From the NCBI GenBank assembly GCA_029245065.1, contig JAQWQB010000017.1:1-38346 (forward strand): a stretch of 38,346 bases of DNA. The letters are read 5' to 3'. Positions within the stretch are counted from its first letter, which is position 1, and every line of letters starts with the position of its first letter. The stretch comes from Flavobacteriales bacterium. Lineage in GTDB: Bacteria; Bacteroidota; Bacteroidia; Flavobacteriales_D; Sanyastnellaceae. Made by a program: the position numbers and the translations under genes. Of the stretch, positions 24,390 to 34,972 are shown in pieces. The notes under the pieces were generated by a model. That model saw only the letters and a program-made list of their open reading frames with translations, searched no databases and was not told where the DNA came from.

Positions 24390-25583
24390 ATGCATATTAT
24401 CCTATTTGAAGACCATTTACGCTCAGCATTTTTACCACTCGCATACACACGTCCAATCGGGGACCTTCGATTTGGAATCTACACCTTGGCAGATCAATGG
24501 GACGGACTGCTTCGCCCAACAGCTATAAGTCATGCTACGAATACAACGCTTCAACAGGCGTACCCTACTCAATACGGTGCAGAGAACCTTTTAATTAACG
24601 CACGATTGATTCCCGATGCGTTGCTTTCTAATGAGTTAAGTCAACTAGAACTCGGCACCATGCTTTCCGCTCAAGACGGTGTTGTGATAGCGTACAAGGC
24701 AAATCGGGAACAAGCTGAAAAATGGATCCTTTCAGCAGAACGTCAATCCAATAATGACAGTATTGAGAATGAATACAACCTGTTAACTCACATAACAGAC
24801 CTTTTTCAAAAGAATGACACGGCAATTGATACCGAATTCAAACGCCTAAGCTACCAACGAATTTCAGCACCGCTCTCCCCTACTGTAACGGTCATTGGTG
24901 ATCCTAGTCGCGTTTTTATGGAAGAAGGCGCCTCCGTAGAAGGATGTTGGTTAAACACAACCAAAGGAAACATCTACATCGGGAAAGACGCAACCATCAT
25001 GGAAGGATGCGTTGTGCACGGTCCATTAGGACTCTGCCACAATTCAACTATCAAGGCAGGAGCAAAAATTTATGGCGCTACCACCATTGGGCCACATTCA
25101 AAAGTAGGTGGCGAAGTATCCAATTCTGTTATCCAAGGCTACAGCAACAAAGGACATGACGGTTTCCTAGGGAATTCAATCATTGGCGAATGGTGCAATC
25201 TTGGTGCAGACACCAATACCAGTAACCTTAAGAACAACTATTCCGATGTACGCTTGTGGAATTACAACAACCAATCATACCAGCCTTCTGGACTAACCTT
25301 TTGCGGTTTGATTATGGGAGATCATAGCAAATCCAGCATCAATAGCATGTTCAACACCGGAACGGTTGTAGGCGTCAATGCTAATATTTTCGGTAGTGGT
25401 TTTCCTCCGAAGCACATTCCGTCCTACTCTTGGGGTGGGTCAGAAGGCTTCGATACCTATGACTTTGACAAATCAGTAGAGGTGGCGAAACGTGTTATGG
25501 CACGAAGGAATGTCGAATTGTCAGAAGCTCAAATCAGCATCCTACGCCAGATATACAGTGATTCAGCGCATTTTCGCGATTAA
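24390..25583 (+). CDS. GlmU-like sugar-nucleotidyltransferase/acetyltransferase family protein
   Basis: A 397-residue protein. The N-terminal part has the Bacteroidota GlmU-like opening 'MHIILFEDHLRSAFLPLAYTRP' in pieces with 'GDLRFGIYTLADQW'. The C-terminal half is a left-handed beta helix with hexapeptide repeats ('IYIGKDATIMEGCVVHG', 'STIKAGAKIYGATTIGPHSKVGG', 'SIIGEWCNLGADTNTSNL'), as in acyl- and nucleotidyltransferases. The glycine-rich nucleotide loop GxGTRM of true GlmU is not visible, so activity on UDP-GlcNAc is uncertain. I start at ATG 24390 because relatives begin with that MxIILFxD block; the frame also allows 24369. The 150-bp divergent gap before it may hold promoters for both this gene and the MerR-like gene. 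Confidence 0.82.
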   Translation: MHIILFEDHLRSAFLPLAYTRPIGDLRFGIYTLADQWDGLLRPTAISHATNTTLQQAYPTQYGAENLLINARLIPDALLSNELSQLELGTMLSAQDGVVIAYKANREQAEKWILSAERQSNNDSIENEYNLLTHITDLFQKNDTAIDTEFKRLSYQRISAPLSPTVTVIGDPSRVFMEEGASVEGCWLNTTKGNIYIGKDATIMEGCVVHGPLGLCHNSTIKAGAKIYGATTIGPHSKVGGEVSNSVIQGYSNKGHDGFLGNSIIGEWCNLGADTNTSNLKNNYSDVRLWNYNNQSYQPSGLTFCGLIMGDHSKSSINSMFNTGTVVGVNANIFGSGFPPKHIPSYSWGGSEGFDTYDFDKSVEVAKRVMARRNVELSEAQISILRQIYSDSAHFRD

Positions 25584-25668
25584 GCCCGACAAAATTTCCG
25601 AATGTTGTAGATGGCACACCCTTTGACCTACTGGAGGCAAATGTGCTAACTCAGCACGTACGATATAG

Positions 25669-28116
25669 ATGAACATCACTATGGCATTCGAAGATCAATT
25701 TTTAGAATTATCCAATATACAAGATCATGACTTCATCCCACTCATCTCTCCAGAAGATGAAGAAGCGATGAACGAGGAGAAATCTCCTGAAATACTTCCT
25801 ATCCTCCCTCTGAGAAACACCGTACTTTTTCCTGGGGTAGTGATACCTATTACTGTAGGACGTGACCGCTCGATTCGATTAATCAATGACGCGCACAAAT
25901 CAGACAAGATTATTGGTGTCGTTTCGCAATCTGATGGTGAAATTGAAGAACCTACAGCTGCAGACTTAAACAAAGTCGGAACGGTGGCAACCATCGTGAA
26001 AATGCTTAAGATGCCTGATGGTAGTACAACGGTTATCATTCAAGGAAAGAAGCGTTTTGAATGGGTCGAAATGATCGAAGAACAACCCGTTATGAAAGCG
26101 CGCATCCGCGAATTCAACGAACGGGAAAGTAAAGCAACTGAGAACGAAGGGCATGCATTGCAGGACAGTCTTAAAGAACTGGCTCTAAAGATCATTCAGA
26201 AATCACCCAACATCCCTTCGGAAGCCGGCTTCGCCATTAAAAACATTGAAAGTCTTTCATTTCTGGTAAACTTCATTTCTTCCAACATGAACATTGTTGT
26301 GGAGGAAAAACAACGACTACTCGAAATCACCGACCTGAAAGAACGTGCTGAAGAAGCGTTGAAGTTAATGACACATGAACTTCAGATGCTTGACTTGAAA
26401 AACGACATTCAATCGAAGGTAAAAACAGATATTGACAAGCAACAACGTGAGTACTTTCTGAACCAGCAATTGAAGCAAATTCAAGAAGAGTTAGGTTCAA
26501 ACCCTTCAAAAGACGACATTGAACAAAAGCGCAAGAAAGCGAAGGGGAAAGTATGGAGTGATGAAGTGCAAGAAACCTTCTCCAAAGAGCTAAAGAAGTT
26601 GGAACGCATGAATCCACAAAGCGCAGAATACTCTGTTCAAACAAACTATGTTGACCTCCTACTTGATCTCCCATGGGGGAATTACAGCGATGATAATTTC
26701 GATCTGAAGCACGCCCAAGAAGTACTCGACAGAGACCACTACGGACTGGAAAAAGTGAAAGAACGTATTATTGAGCACCTAGCCGTTCTTAAGATCAAAG
26801 GGGATATGAAAGCGCCCATTATTTGCCTTTACGGACCTCCGGGAGTTGGTAAGACATCGCTTGGGAAAAGCGTTGCCGAAGCCCTTGGCAGAAAGTACAT
26901 GCGCATGAGTCTTGGTGGTCTTCGTGATGAAGCTGAAATTAGAGGACACCGAAAGACGTACATCGGTGCGATGCCCGGCAGAATTATTCAAAACCTGAAG
27001 AAAGCAGGCACTTCCAATCCACTTTTTGTGTTGGATGAAATAGACAAACTGGCGAGAGATGCACACGGTGATCCTTCTTCAGCCATGTTGGAAGTTCTTG
27101 ACCCAGAGCAAAACAGTACTTTTTATGACAACTATGTCGAAATAGATTACGACTTGAGTAAAGTACTTTTTGTTGCAACCTGTAATAACCTTTCTACCAT
27201 CCAACCAGCCTTGAGAGACCGAATGGAAATCATTGAGGTCACTGGCTATACCGTGGAAGAAAAAGTAGAAATAGCCCTTCGTCACCTTGCTCCTAAGCAC
27301 CTCAAAGAAACGGGGATTGATTCTGAGTTGATTGAAATCGGCGCGGACGTGATTGAACGATTGGTAGTAGAATACACCAATGAAAGTGGAGTAAGAGGCT
27401 TGGACAAACGCATTGGAAAAGTAGTACGTTATCGCGCGAAGCAACTCGCGCTGGAAGAAGCCTATGAAGTTCGCATCAAACCCGAGGATTTAGCGACCAT
27501 ACTTGGACCTAGTCATGAAAAAGATAAGTACCAAGGAAACGATGTAGCCGGTGTGGTTACAGGTTTGGCGTGGACCCCAACTGGTGGCGATATTCTTTTC
27601 ATTGAAACTTCGCTCACCAAAGGAAAGGGAAAACTCACTCTCACAGGTAACCTAGGTGATGTCATGAAGGAATCTGCTGTGTTGGCACTGGAATACCTCA
27701 AAGCGCACTCGGATCACCTAGGCATTGAACAAGAGGTTTTCGACAAATGGAACGTACACATTCACGTACCTCAAGGGGCTATTCCAAAAGACGGACCTTC
27801 CGCCGGAATTACAATTCTAACTGCTCTTGCGTCAGCGTTCACACAAAAGAAAATCAAGAAGTACTTGGCCATGACTGGCGAAATAACGCTGCGCGGCAGC
27901 GTGTTACCAGTTGGTGGCATTAAAGAGAAAATTCTTGCTGCCAAAAGAGCGGGTATCAAGGAGATTATCTTGTCTGAACGCAACCGAAAGGACATCAATG
28001 AAATCAATGAGCGTTACTTGAAAGGACTTACCTTCCATTACGTAACTGAAATGATTGATGTAATCGACAAAGCATTGCTTCAAGAAAAGGTGGTGAATCC
28101 CCTGAAAGTAGCATAA
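25669..28116 (+). CDS. lon: ATP-dependent protease La (Lon)
   Basis: An 815-residue cytosolic AAA+ protease that degrades misfolded and regulatory proteins. The N-terminal substrate-binding domain begins '[19 protein letters not shown]' (about 43-61). The coiled region is around 240-270 with '[18 protein letters not shown]'. The ATPase has Walker A 'GPPGVGKTS' (from residue 389) and Walker B 'LFVLDEIDK'. The protease domain has catalytic Ser711 in 'PKDGPSAGI' and Lys754 in 'GGIKEKIL', with the same 43-residue separation as E. coli Lon. The length is normal. A second ATG at 25681 could be the real start. It is monocistronic, with a terminator directly downstream. Confidence 0.97.
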   Translation: MNITMAFEDQFLELSNIQDHDFIPLISPEDEEAMNEEKSPEILPILPLRNTVLFPGVVIPITVGRDRSIRLINDAHKSDKIIGVVSQSDGEIEEPTAADLNKVGTVATIVKMLKMPDGSTTVIIQGKKRFEWVEMIEEQPVMKARIREFNERESKATENEGHALQDSLKELALKIIQKSPNIPSEAGFAIKNIESLSFLVNFISSNMNIVVEEKQRLLEITDLKERAEEALKLMTHELQMLDLKNDIQSKVKTDIDKQQREYFLNQQLKQIQEELGSNPSKDDIEQKRKKAKGKVWSDEVQETFSKELKKLERMNPQSAEYSVQTNYVDLLLDLPWGNYSDDNFDLKHAQEVLDRDHYGLEKVKERIIEHLAVLKIKGDMKAPIICLYGPPGVGKTSLGKSVAEALGRKYMRMSLGGLRDEAEIRGHRKTYIGAMPGRIIQNLKKAGTSNPLFVLDEIDKLARDAHGDPSSAMLEVLDPEQNSTFYDNYVEIDYDLSKVLFVATCNNLSTIQPALRDRMEIIEVTGYTVEEKVEIALRHLAPKHLKETGIDSELIEIGADVIERLVVEYTNESGVRGLDKRIGKVVRYRAKQLALEEAYEVRIKPEDLATILGPSHEKDKYQGNDVAGVVTGLAWTPTGGDILFIETSLTKGKGKLTLTGNLGDVMKESAVLALEYLKAHSDHLGIEQEVFDKWNVHIHVPQGAIPKDGPSAGITILTALASAFTQKKIKKYLAMTGEITLRGSVLPVGGIKEKILAAKRAGIKEIILSERNRKDINEINERYLKGLTFHYVTEMIDVIDKALLQEKVVNPLKVA

Positions 28117-28124
28117 GCAATTTG

Positions 28125-28158
28125 AAAAGCCGAGGTAGCGAACTATCTCGGCTTTTTT
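28125..28158 (+). terminator. Intrinsic terminator of lon
   Basis: A 12-bp stem AAGCCGAGGTAG / CTATCTCGGCTT (one wobble pair) with a 4-base loop is followed by six T, beginning 9 bases past the lon stop. Confidence 0.9.
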
Positions 28159-28237
28159 ATGTTCTTGTTTTAGGCTTACTAGATTCGGCAAAACCGTTTT
28201 ATCTTGCGCCTGCAATAAGTAACCGCTGATTTCGTTT

Positions 28238-29290
28238 GTGAAAGTGTTAACCACTACTGTGAAAAAGAAACTCCTCACCATTAGTCTTGTTCTTATTACC
28301 GTTGTCTTGCAGGCTCAGACGGGAGGACAAACTGTGTTCAACTCCTTGTCCATTCCTTCCTCAGCACGTATTGCTTCTATGGGAGGCGCTCTTCCAACCG
28401 TGCGTGATGGAGACTTGAGTTTGGCGCTCTTCAATCCTGCGCTGCTTGATACGTTATCAGATCAACAAGCTACCTTGAGTTATGTCAACTACTTCAGCGG
28501 AATCAACTTAGGATACGCTTCTTATGCGCACCACTTAGACAGTTTAGGAGTCACTGTATCTGGCTCAATACAGTATGTTGATTATGGTGATTTCACCGAA
28601 AGAGATGCTACAGGTCAGGACATCGGATCATTTAGTGCTGGAGACTACGCATTTGTTGTTGGCGCAGCTGTACCCGTTGATTCCTTGTTCAACATCGGTG
28701 TAAATGTCAAGGGGATTTACAGTTCTATTTCGACCTACAATTCCTGGGGAATGGCTATTGACGCAGGCGCTACTTACAATAACCCTGCAAAAAAATTCAG
28801 CGCTTCTTTGGTCGTCCAAAACCTAGGATATCAATTCAAAGGGTACCGATCTGAACTAAGAGACACCTTACCTGTGAATTTACAAATAGGACTTGCCAAG
28901 CAACTGAAGCATGCGCCTTTCCGTTTTTCATTGGTTTTTGATCAACTTCACAAATGGGACTTAACGGATGGTGAAGGCCCAGTAGAAACCATTGATCCGA
29001 TTACAGGAGAAGTTACAACCGAAGGAGGTTTTGAATTTGGAGACAAGCTCATGCGTCACGTGATTTTTGGCACTGAAGTTCTGCTAGGAGACAATTTTCG
29101 TGTGAATATTGGGTATAACTACCGGCGGAGACAAGAACTCAAGCTGGAAGACCGACCAGGAACTGCTGGTCTCTCTTGGGGCGTGGGTGCACGAATCAAA
29201 AAATTCTCCATCTCTTATGGCCGAGCGGTATATCATTTAGCCGGGCCTTCCAACCATTTCACGGTAAGCACACGTATTTCTGATTGGTGA
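28238..29290 (+). CDS. porQ: Type IX secretion system protein PorQ
   Basis: A 350-residue outer-membrane beta-barrel protein of the PorV/PorQ/FadL-like group. After the signal peptide ('LLTISLVLITVVLQAQ') come the PorQ block 'GGQTVFNSLSIPSSARIASMGG' in pieces and 'LALFNPALLD'. Alternating beta strands follow, with 'SWGMAIDAGATYNN' and a final 'YHLAGPSNHFTVSTRI'. PorQ is associated with PorZ in the T9SS attachment complex that anchors cargo at the cell surface. Its neighbour cmk immediately follows, an arrangement I recall in other Bacteroidota. A start at the second ATG-like codon (28259, VKKKL) is also possible. Confidence 0.87.
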   Translation: MKVLTTTVKKKLLTISLVLITVVLQAQTGGQTVFNSLSIPSSARIASMGGALPTVRDGDLSLALFNPALLDTLSDQQATLSYVNYFSGINLGYASYAHHLDSLGVTVSGSIQYVDYGDFTERDATGQDIGSFSAGDYAFVVGAAVPVDSLFNIGVNVKGIYSSISTYNSWGMAIDAGATYNNPAKKFSASLVVQNLGYQFKGYRSELRDTLPVNLQIGLAKQLKHAPFRFSLVFDQLHKWDLTDGEGPVETIDPITGEVTTEGGFEFGDKLMRHVIFGTEVLLGDNFRVNIGYNYRRRQELKLEDRPGTAGLSWGVGARIKKFSISYGRAVYHLAGPSNHFTVSTRISDW

Positions 29291-29294
29291 TAGG

Positions 29295-29325
29295 TTGCTC
29301 ATAATGCCCTAATACGGTATATTCG
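29295..29325 (+). promoter_or_regulatory. Putative promoter of cmk
   Basis: TTG, a 20-base spacer and TATATTCG lie 11 bases before the GTG start. Spacing is within the 17-23 bases of Bacteroidota promoters; the -7 element has one mismatch (TTCG for TTTG). Confidence 0.5.
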
Positions 29326-29336
29326 CCTCAAATCCT

Positions 29337-30050
29337 GTGTTCGTGAGAAAGAAAATTAACATCGCCATTGATGGCCATTCATCTTGTGGTAAAAGTACGC
29401 TTGCAAAAGCGCTCGCCAAAGAATTGAATTACTTGTACATTGACACAGGAGCAATGTACAGAGCCATTACCCTATTCGCTCTGAAGAACAATGCCATTAA
29501 AGATGGTGAGTTGTTAGAAGACAAAATGAAAAGTGTTCTTGACAACGCATACATCACTTTCAAATACGATACGGATTCTAAACAAGTAGATGCTTACCTG
29601 AACGGCGACAACGTTGAGAAAGAAATCAGAAGCATGCAAGTTTCAAAGCATGTAAGTGTGGTAGCTTCACTTTTAGATGTGCGAAAAAAGTTGGTTCGCT
29701 TGCAACAGCGAATGGCTGAATCCAAAGGTGTGGTGATGGATGGACGAGACATTGGCACTGTTGTACTTCCCGATGCTGAGTTGAAATTTTTCATGACAGC
29801 AGAATTGGAGGTGCGTGCGAAAAGACGTTACAACGAACTAATAGACCGGGGCATTGAAGTCTCTTTCGAAGAAGTACTGGACAACGTTAAAACCAGAGAC
29901 CACATTGATTCTACTCGGGAACACGATCCGCTTCGCCAAGCAGAAGATGCGGTGGTTGTAGACAATTCCAATTTAACCCTTGACGAACAGTTCACTTTTA
30001 TCATCGGCCAGGTGAACAAAACCCTAGAGCCAGGTACGATTACTTCCTAA
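29337..30050 (+). CDS. cmk: (d)CMP kinase
   Basis: A 237-residue nucleoside-monophosphate kinase that phosphorylates CMP and dCMP. The P-loop is 'IDGHSSCGKST' (about 10-20), followed by 'YIDTGAMYRAITLFAL', the NMP-binding region with 'GRDIGTVVLPDAELKFFMTA', and 'RAKRRYNEL' with the lid arginines. Length is typical. The start is GTG at 29337 or, two codons later, GTG at 29343; both sit close after a promoter-like TATATTCG, and relatives begin 'KKINIAIDG', so either is acceptable. Confidence 0.95.
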   Translation: MFVRKKINIAIDGHSSCGKSTLAKALAKELNYLYIDTGAMYRAITLFALKNNAIKDGELLEDKMKSVLDNAYITFKYDTDSKQVDAYLNGDNVEKEIRSMQVSKHVSVVASLLDVRKKLVRLQQRMAESKGVVMDGRDIGTVVLPDAELKFFMTAELEVRAKRRYNELIDRGIEVSFEEVLDNVKTRDHIDSTREHDPLRQAEDAVVVDNSNLTLDEQFTFIIGQVNKTLEPGTITS

Positions 30051-30162
30051 ACGGCACGGAGATTGCACGTTTACTTACGAATGTTGAAAACAACTGAAAA
30101 GGTGTTCTAATTGCACTTTCTTGCGTTTTAACTTCGAAGGTTACATTGACGTCCAATTCCAG

Positions 30163-33132
30163 ATGAGAAAATTGCTTGCTTTTATTTGCGCTGCCGTGTT
30201 GGTATGCACCTGTTCCTTTCTAAACGCTCAGACACAACCTGAATTTAGGAAAGTACAGACTCCGTGGGCTGACTCATTGTTGGAGAACATGTCGCTTGAG
30301 CAAAAAATAGGGCAACTCTTCATGGTGGCGGCGTATTCGAACCGAGGAGAAGCGCACGTTAAAGAAATCGAAGCGCTTATCACTGACCAACACATTGGTG
30401 GACTAATCTTTATGCAAGGAGGTCCAGCTCGTCAGGTGAATCTCACCAACCGTTATCAAGCCATTTCATCGACCCCTCTCCTCCTTTCAATGGATGCCGA
30501 ATGGGGGCTTGGAATGCGCTTAGACAGTGTTCCATTTTTTCCTCGACAAATGACATTGGGCGCCACTTTCGACGATGATTTAGTGTATGACTTTGGGCGT
30601 TTGCAAGCCAAACATTTAAAACGAATAGGCGTGCATGTTAGCTTTTCACCTGTTGTAGATGTGAACAGTAATTCTGCGAACCCAGTAATTGGGAACCGTG
30701 CATTTGGTGAAAACAGACATCATGCAGCCATACTTGGTGAGGCGTACATGAAAGGACTCCAGGATCAGCATATTCTTGCGAATGCGAAACATTTCCCCGG
30801 ACACGGAGACACTGACAAGGATAGCCATAAAACGCTACCTTCTATTCTTCATGAGCGTGGAAGACTAGACAGCATTGAACTCTATCCATTCCGACAATTG
30901 ATTGATCACGGTGTTGGCAGCATGATGGTAGCTCACCTGGAAGTTCCCGCACTTGATGCTACCCCAGGATTGCCCACGACCCTTTCAGCAAAAGTGGTGA
31001 CCGGACTGCTCAGAAACGAACTAGGTTTCGACGGGCTCGTATTTACCGACGCATTGAACATGCGAGGTGTTGCCGACATTGCAGAACCCGGTGATGCGGA
31101 ATTTAGATCCCTACTTGCTGGAAATGATGTGTTGCTTTTTGCAGGTGACGTTCCAAAAGCAATTGAACGGATCATGGTTGGTTTGAAAAATGGCGAAATC
31201 TCAGAGGATCAAATCAATGCTCACTGCTACCGAATTTTGCAAGCCAAGGAATGGTGTGGGCTTGCTAACTTCACTCCCATCGCTACCCAAGGACTTATTG
31301 CCGACCTTAATAACAGTGAGTCGAAGTCCATTCAACGCAGACTCGTCGAAAGCTCTTTGACGGTTGTCAAAAATGACAGTTTGCTTCCAATCAGAACCAG
31401 TTCACCAGGTAAGGTTGCGGTACTTTCCATTGGCACTGGTGCGGAAAACGCTTTCACTGAACGATTGCAAGACTATATTTCATGCGACCTATTCAAGCTC
31501 CCCAAAAACACTGACTTCAGTACAAGTCAAAAAATGGAAGAACGTTTGAGCGCCTATGAATTGGTGATTGTGAATTTCCTAGATGCTAGCAATCGGCCTT
31601 CCAAGAATTTCGGAGTATCCAATCAAAGTGTGCGTATTGTAAATGCCATCAATGCAAAAACCAATGTCATCGTCAACCTCTTCACCAATCCGTACGCCTT
31701 GAAAAATATGCGCGGAATCGATAAGGCAGAAGGGATCGTTGTGGCTTACCAAGATGATGATTTAACGCAAAGAATTTGCGCTGAAGCGATGTGTGCTGGC
31801 AGCCAAGCGAAGGGAAAACTTCCCGTTTCATGTGGCACTCAATTTCCGGCTGGGCTAGGGTCTCCGCTAACGGAATTAGCACGCTTAAGACATACGTATC
31901 CTGAATTCGAGGGCATTTCATCTGAAGACTTGCTACAAATAGACAGCATCGCATTGAACGGCATTGCAGAGCAGGCCTATCCCGGTTGCCGTGTGCTCGT
32001 TATCAAAGGCAAAAGTATCATCATAGATCGGAGTTACGGCTACTTCACTTACGAAAACAAGGAAGTCGTTGACCAGCAAACAGTCTATGATTTAGCATCA
32101 ATTACCAAAGTTGTTTCTTCAACTGCTGCTTTGATGCGTTTGTCTGACGAAGGGAAAATCAACCTTGATTACAGTCTTTGCGATTACATCGCCTTGCCGG
32201 ATACCGCCGCTTGCTACAACGTGAACTTAAGAGAGATGATGAGTCATTACGCTCAGCTCCCCGCTTGGATACCGTTTTACGTGGAAACCATGAACAACGG
32301 CAAACTTCGTCCCGATCTATACCGAAAAACACCTGTCAAAGGCTTTACAACCAGAGTGGCCAATGAGTTGTACATCAGCAATAGCTATGTTGACTCCATT
32401 TATGCAACCATTGCCGGCGCAGCCCTTCGATCTAGGAAGGAATACAAATACAGTGACTTGGGATACTATTATGTGAAATCCATGGTAGAAAGTATTTCAG
32501 GAACAACGCTTGATAGATACGTTGACTCGGTGTTTTATGAGCCGATGGGATTACAATCTATGGGATATCTTCCTTTAGAGAAAATGTCCAAGGAAACTAT
32601 CGCTCCAACAGAATATGATGTAGCGTACCGAAAGCAACTGATCCAAGGTCATGTACATGATCCAGGCGCCGCCATGATGGGAGGAGTTGGAGGACATGCC
32701 GGCGTTTTTTCCACCGCAGAAGACCTCGGCGTAATGATGCACATGTTCATGAACAATGGAGTTTACGGGGGTGTGCGCTACCTCAATGAAAATACGCTTG
32801 ATGAATTTACAAGCTGTCAGTTCTGTGAAGATGACAACCGAAGAGGCATTGGATTTGACAAACCAAGTCTTCATCCAGATTCTGGTCCTACGTGCAACGA
32901 CGCCTCAAAAGATAGCTTTGGACATTCTGGTTTTACGGGAACTCTTACTTGGGCAGACCCAAAAGAAGACCTCGTTTATGTATTTTTGTCGAACCGGGTT
33001 TATCCGAATGCTGACAACAGAAAACTGTTGAAAATGAACATTCGCACTGATATCCAACAGGTTATTTACGACGCCATACGAAAGTCGAAGCTTCGAAATC
33101 GTCACGAATTACTTGGAGACACTGGTGAAAAC
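30163..33132 (+). CDS. Fusion of GH3 beta-N-acetylglucosaminidase-like domain and class C-type serine hydrolase
   Basis: A 990-residue exported enzyme (signal peptide 'LLAFICAAVLVCTCSFLNAQ'). Residues about 30-390 are a glycoside hydrolase family 3 domain of the NagZ type: 'KHFPGHGDTDKDSH' (about 209-222, with the D/H acid-base pair) and nucleophile D296 in 'VFTDALNM'. A GH3 C-terminal-like domain follows to about 590. Residues about 610-970 are a beta-lactamase-fold serine hydrolase with S646-I-T-K649 (SxxK) and 'YSDLGYYYV' in the position of the YxN motif. The architecture suggests cell-wall muropeptide turnover: glucosaminidase plus peptidase/esterase. The start at 30163 is set by the signal peptide; the frame runs from 30121. 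BshA begins about 20 bp later. Confidence 0.9.
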
Positions 33133-33153
33133 TAACCGTCCCGGGAACGAAAA

Positions 33154-34281
33154 ATGAAAATTGGAATCGTTTGTTACCCAACCTTCGGAGGTAGTGGCGT
33201 AGTTGCAACAGAGCTTGGTAAAGCGCTCGCAGCTAAGGGTCACGAAATACATTTCATTACATACAATCAACCTGTTCGACTTGGTAGTTTTCGCAAAAAT
33301 ATTTTCTACCACGAAGTAGCGGTATCTGAATACCCTCTATTCGATTACCCTCCCTATGAGCTTGTGCTTGCAAGTAAAATGGTCGACGTAGCTCGGTACG
33401 AGAAACTTGACTTATTGCATGTTCATTATGCCATTCCGCATGCTTCCGCGGCCTATACCGCGAAGAAAATTCTCGCAGAGGAAGGCATCACACTACCCGT
33501 GGTTACTACCCTTCACGGTACTGATATTACACTTCTAGGAAGAGATAGCAGCTTCGAATCAGTAATTAGCTTCGCCATCAACAAAAGCGATGCTGTAACT
33601 GCTGTATCAAGTAGTCTTCGCAATGATACGTACAAACTATTCGGAGTCAACAAAGAGATTTCTGTCATCCCCAACTTCGTTTGCATGGACCAATTCGACT
33701 TCGAACCAAACGAAGAATTACGAAAAGAACACGCGCCTAACGGAGAGAAAATCCTAACGCACATTTCAAACTTCCGCGCAGTTAAGCGTGTAGAAGACAT
33801 CGTGAGAATATTTGCAGAAGTGCGAAAGACGGTCCCGAGTAAATTGGTTCTTGTGGGTGACGGTCCTGAAAGATCGCGCGTTGAGCAACTGTGCAGAGAA
33901 CTGCGAACATGCGAAGACGTTATCTTCCTTGGAAAACTAAAAAACCCAACCGAAGTACTGAGCATTGCGGATGTGTTTTTATTACCGTCCGAAGCGGAAA
34001 GCTTTGGTTTGGCGGCACTTGAAGCCATGGCTGCCTCTGTTCCTGTTATAAGTACGAACACCGGTGGGTTGCCAGAAGTGAATCGTCATGGCGTCTCTGG
34101 AATGATGAGTGATGTTGGTGACATTGAAGACATGGTGAAAAACACCTTGTTTCTCCTCAGTGAACCAAACAAACTTGAGAAATTCAAGAAACAAGCACGA
34201 AAGCGCGCCAGTGATTTTGATTTGAAGGCCATTCTTCCGCAGTACGAAGAACTTTACGAGAGTTTGTTAGTTGAAGGATAA
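33154..34281 (+). CDS. bshA: N-acetyl-alpha-D-glucosaminyl L-malate synthase BshA
   Basis: A 375-residue GT4 glycosyltransferase that joins UDP-GlcNAc to L-malate, the first step of bacillithiol synthesis. Family blocks are 'YPTFGGSGVVATELGKALA' at the start, 'VHYAIPHASAAY' (about 91-102), 'TTLHGTDITLLG', and the GT4 nucleotide-sugar site 'LPSEAESFGLAALEAMAASVPVI' (split, about 272-294), containing the E-x7-E pair. The BshA opening 'GIVCYPTFGGSG' sets it apart from other GT4 enzymes. It follows the GH3-serine-hydrolase gene by about 20 bp and directly abuts the next gene's ATG. Confidence 0.93.
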   Translation: MKIGIVCYPTFGGSGVVATELGKALAAKGHEIHFITYNQPVRLGSFRKNIFYHEVAVSEYPLFDYPPYELVLASKMVDVARYEKLDLLHVHYAIPHASAAYTAKKILAEEGITLPVVTTLHGTDITLLGRDSSFESVISFAINKSDAVTAVSSSLRNDTYKLFGVNKEISVIPNFVCMDQFDFEPNEELRKEHAPNGEKILTHISNFRAVKRVEDIVRIFAEVRKTVPSKLVLVGDGPERSRVEQLCRELRTCEDVIFLGKLKNPTEVLSIADVFLLPSEAESFGLAALEAMAASVPVISTNTGGLPEVNRHGVSGMMSDVGDIEDMVKNTLFLLSEPNKLEKFKKQARKRASDFDLKAILPQYEELYESLLVEG

Positions 34282-34896
34282 ATGCAAGCACCTAAACACA
34301 TCAGTGACCGAATTAGTTTCGTTAAAAAACCAGACGAACTAACCGTCGTGATTTCTCAAGAAATCCCTAAAAAGAAAGAAGCCTTGTTATTCACCTGGAT
34401 CATGGCATGGCTTTTTGTTGGCATTGCTTTTATCTTCTATTTCTTTACGAGTCCTCCTGAATCTGATGAGAAGATTTTCTTCGCTGTGACAGTGGCTTTT
34501 TGGGCATTCTTCTTTTTTAGAATGGCTAAGGTGTTTTATTGGAGACGTGCAGGAATCGAGTTACTTCGTGTTAAAGAAGATTATTTGACCATAAAAAATG
34601 CCTTCGGCAAGTATGGAAAGGCACGTATGTACCAAATTGAAAACATTCAAAAATTCGGGACTATTCCTTACGATTTCACCAAGTATGGTCAATTTCTAGA
34701 TCGGTCGTTCTGGGAGATGGGAGGTGAAACTGTTGGTTTTGAGCATTTTAATAAGTCGGTTCGCTTTGGGAAACAGCTGTCCGAGAAAGAGTCGAAACAA
34801 CTAGCGAAGCTGTTAGACAAAGCCATGAGAGACATTCCGGCTGGGTTTAACCGAAAGATAAGTGACGCAATAGAAGAAAATGCCGACCAGACCTAG
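34282..34896 (+). CDS. Two-helix membrane protein with PH-like domain, function unknown
   Basis: A 204-residue protein starting on the base after the bshA stop. Two hydrophobic helices (about 36-56 and 66-84) are followed by a soluble region rich in beta strands ('GIELLRVKEDYLTIKNAFGKY'), the pattern of bacterial PH-like (YdbS/YdbT-type) membrane-associated domains. The end is basic and acidic mixed. No family is certain. Co-transcription with bshA is likely from the zero spacing, but a role in bacillithiol metabolism is not shown. Confidence 0.75.
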   Translation: MQAPKHISDRISFVKKPDELTVVISQEIPKKKEALLFTWIMAWLFVGIAFIFYFFTSPPESDEKIFFAVTVAFWAFFFFRMAKVFYWRRAGIELLRVKEDYLTIKNAFGKYGKARMYQIENIQKFGTIPYDFTKYGQFLDRSFWEMGGETVGFEHFNKSVRFGKQLSEKESKQLAKLLDKAMRDIPAGFNRKISDAIEENADQT

Positions 34897-34972
34897 CTTG
34901 AATTACCACAATAGTTGATTTTTTATGGTAAATTCAGTCGTTAAAATCCAAACGACGAAATTAACTTCAAGC

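Noticed and set aside
33513-34061. 182-codon minus-strand open frame within bshA
   Set aside because: It is antisense to BshA's conserved sugar-nucleotide site and lacks any recognisable motif.
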